Source: Ignavibacteria bacterium (GTDB lineage Bacteria; Bacteroidota; Ignavibacteria; Ignavibacteriales; Ignavibacteriaceae). From it: 46,032 nucleotides of DNA. The translations under genes and the position numbers were made by a program. The stretch's first letter is position 1. The number at the start of each line of letters is the position of its first letter. The stretch is from the NCBI GenBank assembly GCA_030693705.1, contig JAUYAB010000098.1:1-46032 (forward strand). The letters are read 5' to 3'. The notes under the pieces are model-generated. The model did no database searches and was not told the origin of the DNA. It worked only from the letters and a program-made list of their open reading frames with translations. Of this stretch, positions 34,966 to 44,100 are shown one piece after another.

Positions 34966-35808
34966 ATGGAAAAAATAATTTTAGAGCATTTCCAAAATCG
35001 AAAACAGGCAGAAGAAACTGTTCCGAAAAATATTCCCGAGGTTATTTCTAATACCGTAGTTGATAAATTCTTTTTAGAAGTCTATTCGCTTACAATTTTT
35101 ACTGCACGTTTTTTCAAAGAAGTAGTTAAACCGCCGTATGAGTTTAACGAGCTTGCAAAACAATCCTTTCTTATAGGCTACAAATCTCTTTCTTTAGTAG
35201 CAATTACAAGCTTTATTATCGGGCTTGTTCTTACGGTTCAATCAAGACCCACGCTGGCAAAGTTTGGAGCAGAATCACTTTTACCCGTAATGGTAGCCAT
35301 TTCAATCATCCGGGAGATAGGACCGGTGATAACCGCTTTGATCTTTGCAGGCAAAGTCGGATCGGGAATCGGTGCGGAACTTGCATCGATGAATGTAACT
35401 GAACAAATTGATGCGATGCAGGTATCGCACACTAATCCATTTAAATATCTTGTGGTAACAAGAGTTCTTTCCGCCACATTAATGCTTCCCATACTGGTAG
35501 CCTTCTCCGATGCCGTCGGATTATTCGGCTCATACGTTGCCGTTAATCTAAAAGGAAATGTCACCTCGTATTTATTTTTTTCACAAATCTTTCAAAGTCT
35601 TGAATTCAAAGATCTCTTCCCCGCTTTCATTAAAACTTTTTTCTTCGGATTTGCGATCGGACTAATAGGATGTTACAAAGGTTATAACTCCAATAAAGGA
35701 ACTGAAGGTGTTGGTAAAGCCGCAAACTCAGCAGTCGTATTCGCATCGTTGATGGTTTTTATCATTGATATGATAGCCGTACAAATTACAAGTTTGATGC
35801 AAAATTAA
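34966..35808 (+). CDS. mlaE: MlaE-family lipid ABC transporter permease
   Basis: 280 residues with a cytoplasmic N-terminus of about 60 residues and five to six membrane helices (AITSFIIGLVLTVQS; LMLPILVAFSDAVGLFGSYV; TFFFGFAIGLIGCYKGY; AVVFASLMVFIIDMIAVQI). The central REIGPVITALIFAGKVGSGI followed by ELASM is the hallmark of the MlaE/YrbE family. It is the inner-membrane channel of the system that moves phospholipids between inner and outer membrane. Its ATPase starts 8 bp later and its MlaD protein 31 bp after that, so the three form one operon from promoter copy 6. Confidence 0.95.
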   Translation: MEKIILEHFQNRKQAEETVPKNIPEVISNTVVDKFFLEVYSLTIFTARFFKEVVKPPYEFNELAKQSFLIGYKSLSLVAITSFIIGLVLTVQSRPTLAKFGAESLLPVMVAISIIREIGPVITALIFAGKVGSGIGAELASMNVTEQIDAMQVSHTNPFKYLVVTRVLSATLMLPILVAFSDAVGLFGSYVAVNLKGNVTSYLFFSQIFQSLEFKDLFPAFIKTFFFGFAIGLIGCYKGYNSNKGTEGVGKAANSAVVFASLMVFIIDMIAVQITSLMQN

Positions 35809-35816
35809 ATTGAGCA

Positions 35817-36605
35817 ATGAACAGAATGACAACCGAAACTTCCACCATAGAAAATAAAGATGACAATAAACAGACAAATTCTGTTGTAGTAGAGATGCAG
35901 CATCTTAAAAAATCTTTTGGAGAAAAGGAAGTGCTGTTGGATATTAATTTGGTGATGAATAAAGGGGAAAACCTTGTTATCCTTGGAAAATCGGGAACCG
36001 GCAAATCCGTGCTAATAAAATGTATCGTTGGCTTGATGGAAATTGACGATGGGAAACTCTTATTATTTCGGCAAGATATTTCTCAACTTAAAGCTAAAGA
36101 GTTAACCGAACTGCACAGAAAGATTGGATTCCTTTTTCAAAGCGGCGCGCTTTATGATTCCATGACGGTGAGAGAAAATCTTGAGTTTCCCTTAAAAAGG
36201 CAAGTTACTAAAGTTTCTAAAAAAGAAATGGATGAACTTGTAAAAGAAGCGCTGGAAAATGTTGGACTCTCCGATACTATTGACATGACCCCTTCAGAGC
36301 TTTCCGGCGGGATGCGCAAAAGATTAGGGCTCGCGCGAACACTAATTTTAAAACCTGAGATTATGCTTTATGATGAGCCTTCAACCGGGCTTGATCCGAT
36401 AACATCTAAAGAAATAAGCAACCTCATCCTGGAAGTGCAAAAAAAATATCACACTTCATCTATCATCATTACGCACGATAGAGAATGCGCCAAACTCACA
36501 GCAAACCGCATCATCGTTATCAGAGATGGAGTTTGCGCGGCGGAAGGTTCTTATGCTGAACTTGAAAAATCGGAAGACCCATGGGTACGGTCATTTTTTG
36601 AATAA
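35817..36605 (+). CDS. mlaF: MlaF-family ABC transporter ATPase
   Basis: 262 residues. Walker A GKSGTGKS, Q-loop LFQSGALYDSMTVRENL (the SGAL/FDSMTV sequence is typical of MlaF), ABC signature ELSGGMRKR, Walker B IMLYDEP with catalytic Glu, D-loop TGLDP and switch His (ITHD). The first ~25 residues are charged and unconserved, so ATG 35826 is also possible. It powers lipid movement through the MlaE permease encoded just upstream. Confidence 0.95.
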   Translation: MNRMTTETSTIENKDDNKQTNSVVVEMQHLKKSFGEKEVLLDINLVMNKGENLVILGKSGTGKSVLIKCIVGLMEIDDGKLLLFRQDISQLKAKELTELHRKIGFLFQSGALYDSMTVRENLEFPLKRQVTKVSKKEMDELVKEALENVGLSDTIDMTPSELSGGMRKRLGLARTLILKPEIMLYDEPSTGLDPITSKEISNLILEVQKKYHTSSIIITHDRECAKLTANRIIVIRDGVCAAEGSYAELEKSEDPWVRSFFE

Positions 36606-36636
36606 ATAAAATTAGAAAACTATTTGAGCAGATATA

Positions 36637-37374
36637 ATGAAACAGAACACGACTAATAAAATCAGACTGGGAATATTTGTTTCCCTTGGAATAGCAGTAT
36701 TCATCGTTGGAATATATTTCATAGGCGAACGGCAGCAATTATTCAGAAGTACTTTCCATATAAGCGGAGTGTTTAAAGATGTCGCCGGACTTCAAGCAGG
36801 AAGTAACGTTCGCTTCGCAGGAATAACTGTTGGAACTATAGAAAACATTGATATAGTAAGTGATACTTCCGTGAGAGTAGAAATGGTGGTTGACGAAAGC
36901 ACAAGAAAATTTATAAAGAAAGATGCTATTGCAAGCATCGGCTCCGAGGGACTTATGGGGAATAAAATTTTAATTATTAATCCGGGACCCGGTTTAGAAA
37001 AAGAAATTCAAAACAACGATACGATCAAAACAGTTCAGCCAATTAATCTGGACGAAGTTCTGCTTTCACTAAAATCAACTATTGATAATACCTCTCAAAT
37101 CACAAAAGATCTTTCGGTAATCACCACCGACATTCAAACAGGAAAAGGAACGATAGGAAGATTATTAATGGATCAGTCGTTAGCTAATAATTTCGACTCG
37201 GCGATCGTTAATCTTAAACTCGGTTCTGCAGGCTTAAAAAATCTTATGGATGATGCAAAGATTAGTTTCGATCAAAACTGGGATTCTACTTTTGTTAATT
37301 TAAGAGAAAGCTCCGCCGGGTTAAAAATACTTTTGGAGAAAGCAAGAAAGAGCTGGCTGCTGTGGGGTTTTTAA
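36637..37374 (+). CDS. mlaD: MlaD-family lipid-binding protein
   Basis: 245 residues: a single N-terminal membrane anchor (RLGIFVSLGIAVFIVGIYFI, about 9-28), then an MCE domain (VFKDVAGLQAGSNVRFAGIT, GTIENI, IGSEGLMGNKILII), then a helical tail (about 145-245) that carries two related SAGLK segments (LKLGSAGLKNLMDDAK and RESSAGLKILLEKAR). MCE proteins form hexamers in the periplasm and hand lipids to the MlaE channel. The tail is longer than in the E. coli protein and may form a coiled-coil tube segment. No mlaB or mlaC follows; the operon ends here before a repeat. Confidence 0.93.
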   Translation: MKQNTTNKIRLGIFVSLGIAVFIVGIYFIGERQQLFRSTFHISGVFKDVAGLQAGSNVRFAGITVGTIENIDIVSDTSVRVEMVVDESTRKFIKKDAIASIGSEGLMGNKILIINPGPGLEKEIQNNDTIKTVQPINLDEVLLSLKSTIDNTSQITKDLSVITTDIQTGKGTIGRLLMDQSLANNFDSAIVNLKLGSAGLKNLMDDAKISFDQNWDSTFVNLRESSAGLKILLEKARKSWLLWGF

Positions 37375-37418
37375 TAGGTGGAAATATCAATTCTTCATGA
37401 ATTTGCAAATTATCTTCC

Positions 37419-37559
37419 TAACTCATCTTATGCGGTGGCTATTGAAAAATCATCTTAATCATAATCGTCTTAATACGGTTTACGCGGATTTAGCCGAAGG
37501 CTGACAGGTAAGAAAAAAAGATTAAGACATCAATTATGTCTTTTGTGAAAGGTGAATTA
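37419..37559 (+). repeat. TAAGTCA/TTACGCA inverted-end intergenic repeat, copy 4
   Basis: Ends TAACTCATCTTATGCG (37419-37434) and TGTGAAAGGTGAATTA (37544-37559), more degraded than in the other copies. The interior has CTTAATCATAATCG, TTTAGCCGAAGGCTGACAGG and GATTAAGACAT in the orientation of copy 1. It lies between the mla operon and promoter copy 7 and, with that promoter, accounts for the 37375-37750 gap. Confidence 0.7.
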
Positions 37560-37599
37560 CTATGATTGCGAATTTCATGGATTGATCTGTGTTAGAGAT

Positions 37600-37656
37600 G
37601 TAGTTCCTTTTTCATCCTTTTGGTCTATTGTTATCCCTATCTGCTATCAACAAATT
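37600..37656 (+). promoter_or_regulatory. Shared 30-bp element with -35/-10, copy 7
   Basis: Element 37600-37629, -35-like TTGTTA at 37628-37633, and CAAATT at the conserved -10 place (37651-37656), the weakest -10 of the nine; TATCAA overlaps it at 37645-37650. The small lipoprotein gene starts at 37751. Confidence 0.7.
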
Positions 37657-37750
37657 AACCAAGGAATAAAAACTATTATTGATGATAGCGATAAAGCACC
37701 TCTACATCTAATGTTCCGGTGCTCATAAAATAACTTAAAAAGGAGAAAAC

Positions 37751-38077
37751 ATGAAAAAGATACTTTACGGTATTCTTGGTTTACTGTTCTTTGTAATCAT
37801 AAACGGGTGTTCACGAAATGTTGAACCTCAACTCCGTATTTCGAACAAACAGTCAAGTAAAGTAAGTGTAAAAATACAGACTTCAGGCAGCGATAAATAC
37901 ATTATGAACGAAGTTGAACCCGGGAAAACAACTGAATATCAAGTTGTGACCGAAGGAAATATTACAGCTACGGCAGTTACCCAGAATGAGTCGATATCTT
38001 TTCTTGCCGCAAAGAATACTCACTACTCGATTATTGTTAGCGCAGATCAACCCCTATCAATGCACGTCGATAAATAA
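37751..38077 (+). CDS. Small lipoprotein
   Basis: 108 residues with a lipoprotein signal (MKKILYGILGLLFFVIINGC, Cys20). The mature part of about 88 residues is rich in beta-forming residues and Ser/Thr, consistent with a small beta-sandwich facing the periplasm or cell surface. AAAAAGGAGAAAAC before ATG 37751 is a strong ribosome site. I do not recognise a family. It is the first gene after promoter copy 7, so it belongs to the same presumed regulon as the ice-binding-like proteins next to it. Confidence 0.82.
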   Translation: MKKILYGILGLLFFVIINGCSRNVEPQLRISNKQSSKVSVKIQTSGSDKYIMNEVEPGKTTEYQVVTEGNITATAVTQNESISFLAAKNTHYSIIVSADQPLSMHVDK

Positions 38078-38204
38078 TGATGTGTTAGTACAGAGAATAA
38101 GCTGGCGTCATATAGGCGTTTGGGAGACGCCAATTATTCTTTCCCGCAAAAAATTCAAAATGAAACCCGGGGATAAAATTCAGATCATAATTTTGCGCCG
38201 ATGA
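38078..38204 (+). pseudogene. Protein-like open stretch after the lipoprotein gene
   Basis: In another frame than the lipoprotein, the sequence after its stop reads VLVQRISWRHIGVWETPIIL and ends KMKPGDKIQIIILRR before TGA 38202-38204. The regular hydrophobic pattern and the turn PGDK suggest a beta-rich C-terminus. No start of its own is visible, so it could be a gene remnant or chance. A hairpin GGCGTC/GACGCC (38105-38132) lies within it. Confidence 0.25.
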
Positions 38205-38242
38205 AGATGCTTCATCAAATAATCTCTTCTCATCCATAAGGT

Positions 38243-38299
38243 GTAGTTCCCTTTTCATCCCTCCGCCCGATTTACCAAAGCAAAACATCTGTGTACCTT
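38243..38299 (+). promoter_or_regulatory. Shared 30-bp element with -35/-10, copy 8
   Basis: Element 38243-38272 (with a C in place of T at element position 9 and CTCCG where others have CTTTG). -35-like TTTACC at 38271-38276, -10-like TACCTT at 38294-38299, spacer 17. Precedes the first ice-binding-like gene at 38347. Confidence 0.77.
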
Positions 38300-38346
38300 A
38301 ATATCAGTAAATAACGAATTCAATTTAATAAAGAAAGAAATCTATT

Positions 38347-39444
38347 ATGAAAAAAATGAATACTATATCAAAAGCGCCGTCAACCGTTTTACGATGGTGT
38401 CTGCAATTACTTGGAACAATCACGATCATCACTTTAATCGGTTCTTCTGTGTCACTCCCACAATCATCACCCGCACCTGTGAACCTTGGATCAGCAGGCA
38501 ATTTTGTGTTATTGGCTAAAACCGGTATCTCAACCACGGGAACCACTCATATTACAGGAGACATCGGAATCAGTCCGGCAGCGGCATCTTTAATAACCGG
38601 GTTTGGGTTAATAGCTGATGCTACAACAACGTTTTCATCCTCCTCTTTGGTAACTGGAAAAATATATGCCGCCGACTACACAAACCCGACACCTACAAAC
38701 TTGACCACTTCAATTGGAGATATGGAAACCGCATACACTAATGCAGCCGGACGAGTATCGCCCGATTTTTCTGAACTGTACACCGGAGATCTTACCGGAA
38801 AAACTCTTACTCGCGGACTTTACAAATGGACAACCGGAGTTACAGTATCTGCAGGTGGTGTCACAATCTCAGGAACCGCGACTGATGTTTGGATCTTTCA
38901 GATAGCACAGAATCTATCAATTGGTAACGGTGCAAATGTTACGCTAAGCGGTGGTGCATTAGCTTCAAATATTTTCTGGCAAGTTGCCGGACAAGTAACG
39001 ATTGGAACTACGGCAGCTATGCAAGGAATTATCTTATCTAAAACACAGATCGCTATGAATACAGGCGCTACACTTACCGGTAGAGCGCTGGCACAGACCG
39101 CAATCACTTTAGATGCTAACGCAATTACAAAACCTGTAGTTACATCTATTGAGAATAACTCGGCGCCAAAAACATTTACGCTTTTACAGAATTACCCAAA
39201 TCCATTTAATCCTTCGACGATGATTCAATATAGTCTTGAGAAGGCTTCTCAGGTTTCTCTAAGAGTATTCAATATACTTGGCCTTGAGGTCGCGGTACTT
39301 GTAAACAGCCGACAGGAAGCCGGTAGTTACAAAGTTCTGTTCAGTACAAATATGTACTCTCTTGATTTCTCAAGCGGAGTTTACTTCTACCGTTTAGAAA
39401 CCGGGTCTTTTGTCTCAACACGTAAAATGACCATGATGAAGTAG
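38347..39444 (+). CDS. DUF3494 (ice-binding-like) protein with T9SS sorting domain
   Basis: 365 residues. A signal peptide (about 1-37; hydrophobic TITIITLIGSSVSL) is followed by a DUF3494 domain (about 45-258): VNLGSAGNFVLLAKTGIST, TGDIGISPAA, METAYTNAAGR, the stretch GDLTGKTLTRGLYKW, IFQIAQNLSIG, NIFWQVAGQVTIG and GRALAQTAITLDANAI. DUF3494 forms a beta-solenoid; studied members bind ice, others may act as adhesins. The last ~80 residues are a T9SS type A sorting domain (NYPNPFNPST, then LEVAVLVNSRQEAGSY and GVYFYRL), so the protein is exported through the outer membrane by the type IX system. Promoter copy 8 precedes it. Confidence 0.93.
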   Translation: MKKMNTISKAPSTVLRWCLQLLGTITIITLIGSSVSLPQSSPAPVNLGSAGNFVLLAKTGISTTGTTHITGDIGISPAAASLITGFGLIADATTTFSSSSLVTGKIYAADYTNPTPTNLTTSIGDMETAYTNAAGRVSPDFSELYTGDLTGKTLTRGLYKWTTGVTVSAGGVTISGTATDVWIFQIAQNLSIGNGANVTLSGGALASNIFWQVAGQVTIGTTAAMQGIILSKTQIAMNTGATLTGRALAQTAITLDANAITKPVVTSIENNSAPKTFTLLQNYPNPFNPSTMIQYSLEKASQVSLRVFNILGLEVAVLVNSRQEAGSYKVLFSTNMYSLDFSSGVYFYRLETGSFVSTRKMTMMK

Positions 39445-39528
39445 TTCCGGTTGAATAAGTATATCGGAAAAGATTTTTATAGAATAAATACCGTTAGAAT
39501 ATTTCTAACTAAAACATGGAGAATTAAA

Positions 39529-40950
39529 ATGAACATTAATACAAATAGTTTAATAAAAAGCTTTAGAAGATTTACACGCTTCTTTAGCACGACTGTGAAG
39601 TCAATGATGATGATTGTTGTTATTGTGCCGGTCACCGTCTTATCGCAATCGGCACCAACGGTAAATTCAACATCCCCTATTAATTCCGCAATAGCAGTTG
39701 CTCTGAATCAAAAAATTGCTGCAAGTTTCAATATACCAATGGATGCTTCAACTATTACTGTAGCTACATTTACCTTGAAAATAGGAATAGCAGCAGTTCC
39801 CGGATTTGTATCTTACTCGGGCACAACAGCAATTTTTACCCCTGCAAGTAACCTCTCAACCAATACCGTCTACACCGCAGTTATAACAACCGGGGCCAAG
39901 GATATGGCAGGCAATGCTTTAGCGAATAACTATGTATGGAGTTTTACCACCGGTACTGCACTGATCGCAACACAAATACCCGTAGATCTTGGAACAGCAG
40001 GTGATTTCGTGATTCTTGCAAAAACAGGAATCTCAGCTACGGGAACAACCTCTATTACAGGAGATATCGGAATTAGTCCAACAGCAGCCACATACATAAC
40101 CGGATTTGGTTTAATTATGGATGCCTCCGGAACATTTTCAACATCACCTTTGGTAACCGGAAAAGTATATGCTTCCGATTATATTAACCCAACTCCTACT
40201 AAAATGACTGCGGCTATAAGTGATATGGAAACCGCTTACACTAACGCGGCTGGTCGGGTAACGCCTGATTTTTCTGAACTGTTCACCGGAGATCTCACGG
40301 GACAGACTCTAACACCCGGACTTTATAAGTGGGGTACCGGAGTACTTGTATCGGCTGGAGGTCTCATTATTTCAGGCTCTGCAACTGATGTTTGGATATT
40401 CCAAATCGCACAGAATTTTGAATTGGGTAACAATGCTACAGTTACATTAGTAGGCGGCGCAAAAGCTGAAAATATTTTCTGGCAGGTTGCCGGACAAGTA
40501 ACTCTTGGAAGATCTGCCGCGATGAAGGGAATTATTTTATGTCAAACGCAGATTGTGGTGAGTAACGGCGCAACCCTTACCGGCAGAGCTCTGGCACAAA
40601 CTGCGGTTACCTTAGATGCAAATGCCGTAAGTAAACCGCTGGTAACAAATGTCGGAAATGGTTTACTAACACCTGATGAGTTTGCGCTTTTTCAAAACTA
40701 TCCGAATCCATTCAATCCTTCCACAAGAATTCAATATACACTTTTGAAAGCCGTTCAAGTTACCCTAAAGGTTTACAATGTACTTGGTCTTGAAGTCGCA
40801 ACACTCGTGAACAGTCGCCAGGAAGCCGGTAGTTATAACGTGTTATTTAATACAAATACACAATTACTTAATCTCTCAAGTGGTGTTTACTTCTACCGTT
40901 TAGGAACTGGTCCTTTCGTTTCAACACGAAAGATGATCCTTTTGAGATAG
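39529..40950 (+). CDS. Big_5-DUF3494 protein with T9SS sorting domain
   Basis: 473 residues. Signal peptide (about 1-42), one Big_5/SbsA-type Ig-like domain (about 43-143: SAPTVNSTSPINSA, FNIPMDASTIT, AKDMAGNALANNYVWSFTTG), a DUF3494 domain (about 150-370) very like that of the preceding gene (GDIGISPTAATYI, NIFWQVAGQVTLG, GRALAQTAVTLDANAV) and a T9SS type A C-terminus (NYPNPFNPST). ATG 39529 has GGAG 7 nt upstream (39518-39521); a TTG start at 39451 would put charged residues before the signal. It lies 84 bp after the previous gene without its own copy of the shared promoter, so both are probably one transcript. Confidence 0.92.
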   Translation: MNINTNSLIKSFRRFTRFFSTTVKSMMMIVVIVPVTVLSQSAPTVNSTSPINSAIAVALNQKIAASFNIPMDASTITVATFTLKIGIAAVPGFVSYSGTTAIFTPASNLSTNTVYTAVITTGAKDMAGNALANNYVWSFTTGTALIATQIPVDLGTAGDFVILAKTGISATGTTSITGDIGISPTAATYITGFGLIMDASGTFSTSPLVTGKVYASDYINPTPTKMTAAISDMETAYTNAAGRVTPDFSELFTGDLTGQTLTPGLYKWGTGVLVSAGGLIISGSATDVWIFQIAQNFELGNNATVTLVGGAKAENIFWQVAGQVTLGRSAAMKGIILCQTQIVVSNGATLTGRALAQTAVTLDANAVSKPLVTNVGNGLLTPDEFALFQNYPNPFNPSTRIQYTLLKAVQVTLKVYNVLGLEVATLVNSRQEAGSYNVLFNTNTQLLNLSSGVYFYRLGTGPFVSTRKMILLR

Positions 40951-41043
40951 TTAAAAGAGTCGATTGTTTCAAGAGAATTTAATAAAAGGAAAAAATTCAG
41001 AATGATTTAACGGTTGCAATAAAGATTGTCTCAATCAAAAGGT

Positions 41044-41100
41044 GTAGTTCCTTTTTCATCCTTTAGACCGATTTACTTACGCAAGACAACGCGCTAACTT
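41044..41100 (+). promoter_or_regulatory. Shared 30-bp element with -35/-10, copy 9
   Basis: Element 41044-41073, -35-like TTTACT at 41072-41077, -10-like TAACTT at 41095-41100, spacer 17. The giant lipoprotein gene starts at 41149. Confidence 0.78.
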
Positions 41101-41148
41101 TACTTTAGATAAATAACGAAAACTAATTAAAACAGGAGCTAATTTATT

Positions 41149-44100
41149 ATGAACAAATTAAAAACTAATTACAAGATGTGGTTAATCCCACTGCTACTGG
41201 TCATGATCATGACCGGTTGCGACGAAAGGATCGGACTCAATTCCCCTCCGCTTGTTACAACACCAACAGTGAGTTCAACTAACCCTGCTAATAACGCAGT
41301 AACTATACCTTTCAATCAAAAGATCGCCGCAACATTTAGTGAGGTGATGGATTCTGCATCACTTACTACCGCAACATTTACCCTGATGCAAGGATCATCT
41401 TTCGTATCCGGAACGGTCTCATATACAGGCACTACGGCAACGTTTGCCCCTACGAGCTATCTTACACCGAACACACTTTATATAGCTACCATAACAACGA
41501 TGGCAAAAAATGTTGCAGGAAGCGCATTGGCAAACAACTATGTTTGGAGCTTTACAACTGGATTGACAGCAGCTATAGTACCACCTACGGTAAGTTCAAC
41601 AGATCCTGTAAACGCAGCATCGGGAATACCGATCAATCAAAAGATCGCTGCAACTTTTAGTGTGGCTATGGATGCTTCAACTATTACAACATCTACTTAT
41701 ACTTTATTGCAAGGAACGACACCTGTCCCAGGATTTGTCTCCTACTCAGGCATAACTGCAATTTTTGCTCCTACAAGTAATCTCTCACCCAACACTGCAT
41801 ATTCAGTTACCATTACGACCGGAGCTAAAGACCTTGCAGGTAATTCTCTCGTTGGCAATTATGTGTGGAGTTTTACAACAGGCGCGGGAGTTGTCATTAC
41901 ACGACCTACTATAAGTTTAACTGATCCACTTAACCTTGCAACCGGTGTGGCTCTGAATCAAAAAATTGCCGCAACATTTAGCAAGACGATGGATGCTACA
42001 ACTATTACTGCAGCTACATTTACTTTAAAACAAGGAACTACACCAATTTCGGGATTTGTTTCTTACTCAGGTACAATCGCAATGTTTTCACCTTCGAGTA
42101 ATCTTGCGCCAAACACCTTATATACTGTTACCATTACAACCGGAGCGAAAGACCTTACCGGCAATGCTCTTGTTACCGATTATGTTTGGAGTTTTACTTC
42201 AGGCGCAGCCGCAATTGTTACTCCGCCAACTGTAAGTTCTACAGACCCACTTAATGCTGAAACCAATGTGGCTTTCAATCAGAAAGTAACAGCAACTTTT
42301 AGCAAGACAATGGATGTCTCAACTATTACTACTGCAACGTTTACTTTAATGCAGGGAACAACTTTTGTTTCAGGTACGGTTTTCTATGTTGGTACCACAG
42401 CAACTTATAGTCCAACAAGTAATCTTGCACCAAATACGACATATACAGCGACCATTACCACTGAAGCGAAAGATCTTACAGGGAATGCTCTTGTAACCAA
42501 TTACGTTTGGAACTTTACAACCGGCGCATCCGTAGTCATTACTCCACCTACTGTAAGTTTAACTGATCCACTTAACCTTGAAACCGGTGTGGCTTTGAAT
42601 CAAAAAATTGCCGCCACATTTAGTAAGACGATGGATGCATCAACTATTAATTCGGCAACCTTTACCTTGATGCAAGGAACAACGTCTGTTTCCGGATTCG
42701 TTTCTTATTCCGGTAAAACTACCATCTTTGCACCGGCAAATAATCTTTTACCAAATACACTTTACACCGCAACCATCACAACAGGTTCTAAAGACTTAGC
42801 AGGTATTGCGTTGGTAAATAACTATGTATGGACATTTACAACGGGCGCGGCAGTGGTCGTCACTCCACCTACTATAAATTCCACCGATCCTGTTGATCTT
42901 GCAACGGCTGTAGCTCTCAATCAGAAAGTAGCCGCAACATTTAGTAAGACCATGGATGCTTCTACTATTACTACGGCAACGTTTACCTTAAAGCAAGGAA
43001 CAACGTCAGTTTCCGGTTTCGTTTCTTACTCAGGGACAATCGCTATTTTTACACCGGCAGGTAATCTCTTGGCATCAACTGTATATACAGCTACGATTAC
43101 AACCGGTTCTAAAGATTTGACAGGTACTGCTCTGGTAAATAACTACATCTGGACTTTCACTACAGGCGCTGCGGTGGTTATTATTCCACCAACTGTAAGT
43201 CTTACTGATCCACTTAATCTTGCAACAGGTGTGGCTTTGAACCAGAAAATTGCCGCAACGTTTAGTAAGAATATGGATGCTTCAACTATTACCACAGCAA
43301 CATTTACCTTGATGCAAGGCACAACGCCGGTTTCCGGCTTCGTCTCTTACTCAGGTACGACCGCAATTTTTGCGCCGACAAGCAATCTCTTGCCAATTAC
43401 TCCCTATACTGCAACAATTACAACCGGGTCTAAGGATTTGGCAGGCAATGCATTGCTAACTAACTATGTTTGGATCTTTACAACGGGCGCAGCGGTGGTC
43501 GTCACTCCCCCAACAATAACACTCACAGATCCTTTGAACGCTGCAATAGGTGTTCCTTTGAATCAAAAAATTGCCGCAACTTTTAGCAAGACAATGGATG
43601 CTTCAACGATTACTACATCGACATTTACATTAATGCAAGGTACAACACCGATTTCCGGCTTTGTCTCGTACTCGGGTTCAATTGCCACTTTTGCACCGGC
43701 AATCAACCTCTTACCAAATACACCGTACACAGCCACGATAACAACCGGGTCTAAAGACCTTGCCGGCAATGCTCTTGTAAGCAACCATGGATGGAGCTTT
43801 ACAACAGGCGCAGCAGTGGTCGTCATTCCACCGACTGTAACATCAACAAACCCTATTGATAATGCATCAGGCGTGGCATTGGGTCAGACAGTAACCGCAA
43901 CTTTTAGTTCGGTAATGGATGCTTCGACAATAACCACGGCAACATATACCTTAATGCAGGGTACAACATTTGTATCAGGTACCGTAAGCTATGTCGGCTC
44001 GACCGCATCTTATAATCCATCAAATAATCTTACGCCAAGTACTAAATATACAGCTACAATAACAACCGATGCTAAAAACCTGGCAGGAATCGGTTTGGTA

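Noticed and set aside
38625-38645. TTTTCATCC at 38632-38640 as a tenth shared promoter.
   Set aside because: It lies inside the DUF3494 coding sequence and the rest of the 30-bp element is absent.
5643-41100. The minus strand of the 30-bp element reads AAAGGGATGAAAAAGGAACT, like a ribosome site, ATG and MKKEL, suggesting short antisense peptides.
   Set aside because: The frames after the shared start end at different, mostly very short lengths and share no residues beyond MKK(E/G)L, while the fixed spacing to a -10 hexamer on the plus strand explains the conservation better.
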